DNA of 64,000 nt from Eretmocerus hayati. Taxonomy: Eukaryota > Arthropoda > Insecta > Hymenoptera > Aphelinidae. Both the position numbers and the translations under genes were made by a program. The notes beneath the pieces were generated by a model. It was not told the origin of the DNA and did not search any database. It saw only the letters and a program-made list of their open reading frames with translations. Positions 57,084 through 64,000 of the stretch are shown here, piece by piece (position 1 is the stretch's first letter; each line of letters starts with the position of its first letter). The stretch lies in NCBI GenBank assembly GCA_029851415.1, contig CM056743.1, forward strand, positions 868,001 to 932,000, given 5' to 3'.

Positions 57084-58975
57084 TTCAACACTCGGCTATG
57101 GTAATGACTGAATATTCTCGGATTGCAAAACATGCTGTAAATAGTAGCATGTGGGGAAACACAAAAAACTTCTATGTATCTCATGCATAAAAATCATTCT
57201 CCTAATTATTACTAGTGTACTTAATTCCAAGATGAGTATTTTTTGATCATGAGCAAAGAAAAATCTGGAGAAGTAAAACCTTGTATTTATAATAGCAGGA
57301 CTTGGAATGAATTCATGAAATTGACTTGGGTTGATGCAAAGACTCCTAATCTACTTGTGATGATGCTTGCAAGAGAATATTTTGGATTCGAAGAACTTCT
57401 AGATTGTGGAAATACCTCACATGAGTTGGTTCGGCCACTCTTCAGTAAGAGAGGATGCTAACTATCAAAGTGAATAACTAATAACTAATTGATAAATGAA
57501 ACATAGAATCATGACACTTATACATCTGTTGTCCAACATTTCCCAAGGACCAAAATCTGAATTAAATTGCATGTAGCACATTGGTAATTCGTAACACATC
57601 AAGAAGTTGGAGCAATCCGTGCGAACTCATTCTGAGGGAAATGAAGGTTCAATAGCATTATGTGATATGTGTTTAGATTTTTGATGAAATGATCCTCAAG
57701 ATACTTCCAGATAGATGTATGTATCCAGTTTGTTTGGTGATTGACTCCTCAACTAATCATTTTTTTCAATTTCAACTTACCACTTCCTACCAAGAGCGTA
57801 AATGTGCCTTTCTTTCTCCGTAATACTCTTGATGAAACAGGTGAACCCTGCACAACTTTCTAATCCTATTCAGAAATTAACGCCAAGAAAGTCAAATCCA
57901 TATACCATATGTGATATGAGTAAGAGTTTAGCTGGGACCTTGGATTAGAGTATTACGCAATAGACATATGATATTCAAAAGTAACCGGAGCAGTACAGAA
58001 TATCAGTGCCCATATATCACAACAACTGTTCTTCGACAGTCGTCAATTGACTGACCTGTCTCACAACATGTAGATGTGAGAGATGTACCCTATTAATGAG
58101 TTGGACATTGACAGGTTTATATTGAGACACGAAAAGCACTTCGAAGGATATTCTATTGGTTGCACACTTCATTTCAACTAGAGTGGTTAATCAACTTTTC
58201 TTTGAGATGCACAATCTATAGCTCCAGAGTTGGGTCTGTCTGAAGTATTCTGAAAGTCAATACACTGCTGAAATGTAGATTGATACTGGCACTCATTTTT
58301 TCTCACGATCAAATCCAAAATTCTCCAAATATTTTTGAATATCAACTCTTGACACTGCACAACAGCGAGAATGACACACATTCTGGCCTATTATTCTTAA
58401 TATCAGTCCAGACAACAAAACCCACAACAATAGGTGTCTCTCAACCCTGCAACAATGAGAGCTGATTTCTACAAGCTCGCTGCAGGCAGTGCTACGATTG
58501 GCATCAATTGGCATTCAATCTCTGCTGTTATCTTTACATAATATAATCAAAATAGTCATCAAAAACGTTACAACATGTTATACTACCGGAGCGGAATAAC
58601 GCCGTCTGCTACACATGCGGCTGCATCAAAACATCACCCGCCGGACAGCGGATATAGTTCGAGATAACTCGAGTCGAATTACCTGGTCCGAAGAAATCGA
58701 ATAGAAAAGGCTACAGCCACCCTCAAAATCGCGATCAAAAAAAAAGTACACAAAAGCTCAAAAACATCTAAAAACCATGATGCAGTTTCATATTTCGCAA
58801 TAACGGGCACTCATTGAAAGAAGAAAAAGGCCAGTTTCAATCTCTTCAGAAATGTGGCGCGTGTTGAAAAAAAAGTGAGAGGTTAAAATACCCCAATTCA
58901 ATGTATAGTAGGCACGGCGCCTCGCTCGGTTTTTTTCTTTCATACTCGCCAACGAGGCGCTATCGCGCCTCTTGA
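56261..58975 (+). mobile_element. HH family copy C (full length, 2.72 kb)
   Basis: Begins TCTCCCCC after A and ends GCGCCTCTTGA before T. 5' inverted repeat at 56261-57083 with long C and G runs at its ends. The body parallels copies A and B. It lies about 110 bp after the primer-binding site, apparently in the gypsy leader. Confidence 0.72.
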
Positions 58976-60227
58976 TGTATGAGTGTCGCGCGATCGGCTT
59001 AGAAGCCCAGTGCGGTAGGGGCGGTAAGTAAACAAAGCCACGGCCGACATCAGTTCGCGATTCGAACGAATTTTATATCGTCAAAACTTTCACCATGAGA
59101 GCGAGTGAGATGGACAATCAAATCGTCCGATGATCTCCCGCGCACAAATATCGTGAACATCACATGTAAAGATGCAGTGAAAATCCATACGACGTATAAA
59201 TGATGATTAAGTGATCATACGGTCGTGGCATAGGTATAAGCACACGCGTGTATATATGTATAATGCGGTGCGTATGCAATGAATTACAGTGAAGTAACAT
59301 ATGTGCGTATATAAAGGTATAGAGTATGAGAGTAGTCACATATTGATATCAGCGGATATCAAAAGTAAGAATAACCCCCAAAAATTCGCGAATTAAGTGC
59401 GACAGAGTCTCCGGGTAATATATATACGATTGTCTAGAATTTCATAATGAATTTTCCAATAATTATGCGTTGTGTTAGTGCAAATAAGCTCATTTTCGTC
59501 CGATTTGGACTAGAAAAATTGCTTTGAAATTAGTAACAATAAATATCGCTCAATGTAGTTTGTTTTTTTAATGCAAAAAATCGAGTATAAGATCAAATTG
59601 TTGTTAATTTTGCATAAACAATGTAGTCAAATCATGGACTTTCGTGAATATTATCGTCCGAAAAATCGTAAAATTCCCGTATGCGTGTGAAAACGTATGG
59701 AAGTATGTGTACGAACATATATATAGTATATATGTTCGTATATATATTCAGCGATTATATACAGGGTGATTCAAATGTTCGGAAATTAGGTGTCCTACAG
59801 GGTCATCAGAGACAAACTGCGATTGACCTGGATTTATATATGGGACGATCCGTATGAAATACCCCCATGAACAAATTCGCGATTCGATAAACAATTAAAA
59901 AGTTATTGCAATTGTTTAAACAAATGTTCACAAAATTCGAGTTTTGACTTTAGATACGTCCGAATCAGATAGATTTGGAGACAATCACAACATAACCTCA
60001 AATTTTTTTTCAAATTTTGACGAAAATCGATATTTTTTCGTTTTTATGTGTCTAATTGAAATAAAAATTGGATTCTTCCTGTGAAATTGAGTTCAATCAG
60101 TGTACACGCAACAGTACATTCATCATTTTTCAATTTTTTATTGTAATTTCGTGGAAAATTTTTTACTCAAAAAACTTTATTATTTTTTTTACTGCTCTTT
60201 TTTCTGTAACAGTTCTAAATTAAAATC
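58976..60227. other. Probable gypsy leader, continued
   Basis: AT-rich DNA without a gene, including ATATATGTTCGTATATATATTC at about 59713-59750 (kept short here as an AT-rich palindromic patch) and TACAGGGTGATTCAAATG at 59760, which resembles a transposon end with no visible partner. Confidence 0.4.
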
Positions 60228-62249
60228 ATGGCTTCAAATGAGACAATGATTAGCATCAAAGATACAATAGATTCAACTTCTTGGATGGAAACTCTTACAG
60301 ATGAAGAATACTACGCGACGTATACTAGGTTAGAACTAGCCCCAGACGATAGAGCGCCGGTCTGTACGAACAGATTTTTGCGTTGTCTTTGAGGCGAATA
60401 TTCCGCATCAGATTTTGCACCGAATCCAGCGTTCGAAGATGAGGAGGTTCTTAAATCTTATAGGTGAGCTTTGCGGAATGAAGTAGTAGAAGAAGCGTGG
60501 CGTACGATCAGAGCTCAGACACTCGAAGAAGATTTCACCAATACAACGAATAACATCCCAAGTTCTTCAATCATCGAGCATCCAGAGTCATCACCAAGCA
60601 ACACCACTTCAAGAACAACTTTAACATCAGCAAGCCAACCAGTCAACATGAGTAACGGCACGCGCACACGTGCGCACGACGCGACTTACGTCGACAATAC
60701 AAGGACCACGTCCGTATTGACGGCTCCAATCTCGAGCACATCAACAACAAATCGACATCTAGAAACGATCACTGGTACAATGCCAGATCGATCAATCCAG
60801 CAGCTCCCGCGTGCAATAGCAACAAAAATCAGCTTACTCCAAGAATCCCGGAGGAGGGCAGACCTTCTCAGCAAGGAGCTTGAGAAGAAATTACAGCAGC
60901 TTGACAAAGCGAATAATTTTGCAAGCAGCACGAGGTTGACACCTGGACTTGTGACGTCCGAGCCAGTTTCTGTACCTCAACAATCGAACCCAAATCAACA
61001 GCAAAGCAGACGAGTGAACTTACGAGATACGTTCACCAATTATTATTATACAGAACGTAGTACGTTGGGTGATTCACACCAAAATGAATCATGCAATGAG
61101 ACTCAAATGAACAGCGGTCGAAATGGAAATCTTTCGACCGACAATCAACAAGTACCCCCCATATCAACACAGCCAGATAGAACGAGCGGCTGGGGGAGGG
61201 GTACGTCAACATGGAATCAAACGTTTGACGCCGGAAAAACCGTCCGACAGTGGAAATTGACCTTTTCAGGCAAAGATGGAAATGTCGAGGAATTTCTCAA
61301 GAGAGTCGACGAGTGTAAAGCCCTGGCAAATATGTCGGACACCGATTTAATGAATGCGCTGACCGAACTGCTATCCGGTGTCGCGCTTGAGTGGTATCGA
61401 CAGTCAAGGGAAAGATGGTCGACATGGTCACAATTCAAGAGTGACGCAATGAAGTGCTATGGTCCAGACAAGCATTTTCAGCACATGCTCGTGCGAGAAG
61501 CTGAGTCAAGGACACAAGGCAAAGAAGAAAGAGCTCGAGATTACATCACTCGACTGATGGCAATTATGAACAAATTTGAGACTCCGTGGAGTTCGGACCA
61601 AAAGATTGGATTGCTCTACAGAAATTTACTTCCAGAATTACAACAGTGGATCCCAAGAGATAAAGTGACTGACATTGACTCGCTTTTTTCTCTAGCAAAA
61701 GAAGCGGAGCACATCCGAGATAATAAAAGGTTCTACAGACCTCCACCGGAACCAGTAGGATCCTTATTACCAGATTTGGCATATAGAGCGCCGAAGAAAG
61801 AAGAAAAACCCAAGACTACGCCATCACAGCCAGCGGCTGCGGCGATGTCTTTGGAACCGACCGATCTGGTCAAATCAATTCAAACAGCTCTGACAGAAGG
61901 TCTGAAGCCAATATTATCAGCGGCAACTGCCCCAGTGCAAAAATCGTCCGAATCTTCTCTGACGTTAGCACAAATTAAAGAAGCAGTTGGACTAATTGTG
62001 GATAGCAAATTTAAAGATTGGAAATCACCTGCCCAATCAGCTTCTCAGGCTGCACCAGTGGCCAAACAAACATCAACATCAGCCAGAGAAGAGGCGAAGA
62101 CAACATCAACGAGATCACGGGCCATCCGGCCGAAGATTGACCCTGTCACCAAGAGTGATCATAACAAAGAAAAAAAAAGGACCAGGCCCAGCTCATCGTA
62201 TTTGCTGGAATTGTTCATGGCCTGGATATACCAAGAAAGACTGTTCTGA
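60228..62249 (+). pseudogene. Ty3/gypsy Gag, with in-frame stops
   Basis: Gag forms the particle shell and binds element RNA. The frame opens at ATG 60228 (MASNETMISIKDTIDS) and meets TGA at 60390 and 60465, then is open for 592 codons from 60471. The S/T/N/Q-rich first third includes a possible helical stretch (KISLLQESRRRADLLSKELE, about 60815-60900). A Retrotrans_gag-like core is at about 61235-61730 (VEEFLKRVDECKALAN, LLSGVALEWYRQSRERWSTW, VREAESRTQGKEERARDYIT). A single CCHC-like knuckle at about 62195 sits in the +1 frame and has Tyr for the usual His (CWNCSWPGYTKKDC). The shift occurs at an A-run near 62170, and the original frame returns by 62260. Confidence 0.85.
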
Positions 62250-64000
62250 ATGTTCAGTAAAAGACAGCGGGAGTGCGCAGACGAGGTCACTACCACTCCT
62301 GTTCCACCGAGTATGGCCTCTGGTTCAGCGGCCGACAAGTCATCAGATGGCCCGAAACCAGGTCTATATTCCGCAGAGGTGGAACCCGCAGACGCGTTCG
62401 ATAGCGAAGAGCCCCTTGGCGATCATCCTCATTGATGGCTTAAGGGAGGCATTGGGGAAGCTCGTACTCGTGCTCTTTATGACACGGGAGCTTCCCGATC
62501 AGCTGTTGGACCAATTGGTTTGCAATTAGCAGTTGAGGTTGGTGCACGTGTGGTACCGTATCGTGGTCCATACTGCAAATTAGCAACAGGCGAATTAGCG
62601 CGACCGGTAGCGTACGCCAAATTACCGATAGAGGTAGCAGGAGTTCGCAAAGAAATCTCAACATTTATTTATGAGGAATAAGCCTGTGATTTGATTTTAG
62701 GCGCAGATTTTGCACTCCAATTCAATGCAATTTTAGAACCTGAAAGTAGTACCATGACCGTCAAGGGTGACAAGGGCCCGTCAGACCCCTTCTCAGTCGA
62801 GTTTGCTACTCAGGGTGACTTTAGCACCGCATCGCTATCATCGATTGGTACTGCCGACATAACCAACAAGCAGCGTGAAATTTTAGGAGGAGTTCTAGAA
62901 AGGAACTTGATTGTGAACGGTCCAGCAATAGGTTTAACCGACCGAATCGAGCATGAGATCGAGGGCGAATTTTGTCGACCGATCAAGCAGAAATATTACC
63001 CCGTTTCTAAAAAGATCGAGGATGAAATGCACGATCAGGTTCGTAAAATGCTGGCAGCCGGAATCATAGTCAAATCAACCAGTGCGTGGTCAAGCCCAGT
63101 CGTGATGGTACGAAAGGCAAATGGTGAATTTCGCTTTTGTGTAAATTATCGAAAATTAAATAGCGTCACCAAGAAAAATATTTATCCTTTGCCGTATATG
63201 GATGCTATTTTGAGGAAGCTCAAGAATGCAAAATACATCAGTACCCTGGACTTGAGCTCCGCATATTTCCAAATCCCCCTTTAAAAAGACAGCCGCCATT
63301 TTACAGAGTTCGTAGTTCCAGGAATGGGATTATTTGAGTTTACAAGATTACCGTATGGGGTCTGTAATGGTCCAGCTACCTTTCTAATAACACTAATAGA
63401 TGATATAATCGGTCCAGACTTAGAGCCTTACGCGTTCTCTTATCTTGACGATATCATCATTGTGACAGATACGTTTGAAAAACATATAGAAATCCTTGAA
63501 ATTATTCTAAAACGTATCGGCTGGATTAACGATCGACCGAGAAAAAAGTCATTTCTGCAAGGACGAAGTGAAATACTTAGGTGTCTTGGTTAATCGTGAC
63601 GGATTTCGTCCGGATCCAGAAAAGATTAAACCCATTGTGGAATATCCACCACCAAAAACGGTCAAGCAATTGGAGAGCTTCCTTGGCATGGCATCTTGGT
63701 ATTGAAAATTCCTCGATGATTTCGCCACGGTCGCAGAACCGCTCACTCGACTCACAAAAAAGAGTGCACCTTTTACGTGGGTCGAGGAGCAACAGGCAGC
63801 TTTTGACCGCATCAAAATTATGTTAGCAACAACTCCAGTGTTGTCAAGACCTAACCACCAACTCGAATTTCAAGTCCAGACGGACGCAAGCAATACCGGG
63901 TTGAGAGCCGTACTTGTACAAGTCATTGATGGAGAAGAGCGCCCCCTAGAGTTCGCTAGTCGCGTACTTGCGCCACAAGAACGTAAATATAGCGTTACAG
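62250..64000 (+). pseudogene. Ty3/gypsy Pol: protease, reverse transcriptase, RNase H start (window edge)
   Basis: Same frame as Gag, so a single polyprotein is likely. Protease: LYDTGASRSAVG at about 62475 and LILGADF at about 62693, with TGA near 62433 and TAA near 62682. Reverse transcriptase: EHEIEGEFCRPIKQKYYPVS, SAWSSPVVMVRKANGEFRFC, YISTLDLSSAYFQIPL, a TAA at 63282, FTRLPYGVCNGPATF, and the active site YLDD at about 63440. A frameshift near 63545 precedes KYLGVLVNRDGFRPDPEKI, and TGA at 63703 breaks FLGMASWY. The RNase H start (QTDASNTGLRAVL, about 63870) runs off the window. Integrase and the 3' LTR are outside. Too damaged to act. Confidence 0.88.

Noticed and set aside
59760..59778. 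TACAGGGTGATTCAAATG as a DNA transposon terminus
   Set aside because: No matching inverted end was found in the window.

Overview
The window is eukaryotic, AT-rich, repeat-dominated DNA, most likely from an insect genome. The evidence is spliced transposon genes, Ty3/gypsy LTR retrotransposons, a LINE with an RT gene, Helitron-type rolling-circle elements, satellites, and (TC)n and (GT)n microsatellites. I see no convincing intact host gene, no tRNA or rRNA gene, no CRISPR array and nothing bacterial. It reads as a nest of mobile elements inserted into one another. Several junctions can be placed to the base because an insertion splits a reading frame or a paralogous sequence.

Layout. 1-5350: a minus-strand gypsy gag-pro-pol gene, split by a 2.8 kb Helitron-like element (123-2971), a solo LTR (3416-4276) and a small hAT-like MITE (4725-4900). 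7205-10369: a 5'-truncated LINE split by a palindromic element; its A-rich tail abuts a short Helitron-like fragment (10370-10754), followed by a second full copy (11017-13778). 13921-14451: an unrecognised broken reading frame. 16075-17777: an LTR-like promoter region with a precise 20-bp array of GTTACGTAAC boxes. 18582-20797: a foldback. 21300-23230: a 142-bp satellite. 24987-26593: an inverted Helitron-like copy. 27300-28050: a dimeric satellite. 29800-39740: a nearly complete spliced Helentron (basic exons, OTU protease-like, zinc finger, Rep, PIF1-like helicase, endonuclease). 41363-45622: another Helitron-like copy, carrying a solo LTR and two MITEs. 47500-50905: nested foldbacks including a Chapaev-like element with a proven 4-bp target duplication. 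51818-51990: a short hairpin array. 52679-54330: a foldback plus a Helitron-like fragment. 55335-64000: a plus-strand gypsy (LTR, primer-binding site, gag, protease, RT, RNase H start) whose leader appears interrupted by a third full Helitron-like copy (56261-58975).

The most unusual item is a repeat family, called here HH (hairpin-headed), present at seven loci in both orientations. Full copies are 2.7-2.85 kb. They begin with TC, open with an ~800-bp inverted repeat, and end in a conserved ~100-bp module with a TATA-like box, a GC-rich hairpin and TTGA. They sit between A and T without target duplication. These are Helitron-like insertion properties, but a giant 5' hairpin and a TTGA 3' end are atypical. 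In copy A the boundaries are fixed because removing the element rejoins a gypsy pol frame.

Functionally, little here is expected to be active. The Helentron has a changed HUH histidine, three frameshifts and one stop codon; both gypsy genes carry stops; the LINE has a mutated YADD box. The window is better read as a record of insertion order and as a possible source of long double-stranded RNA from more than a dozen long inverted repeats.
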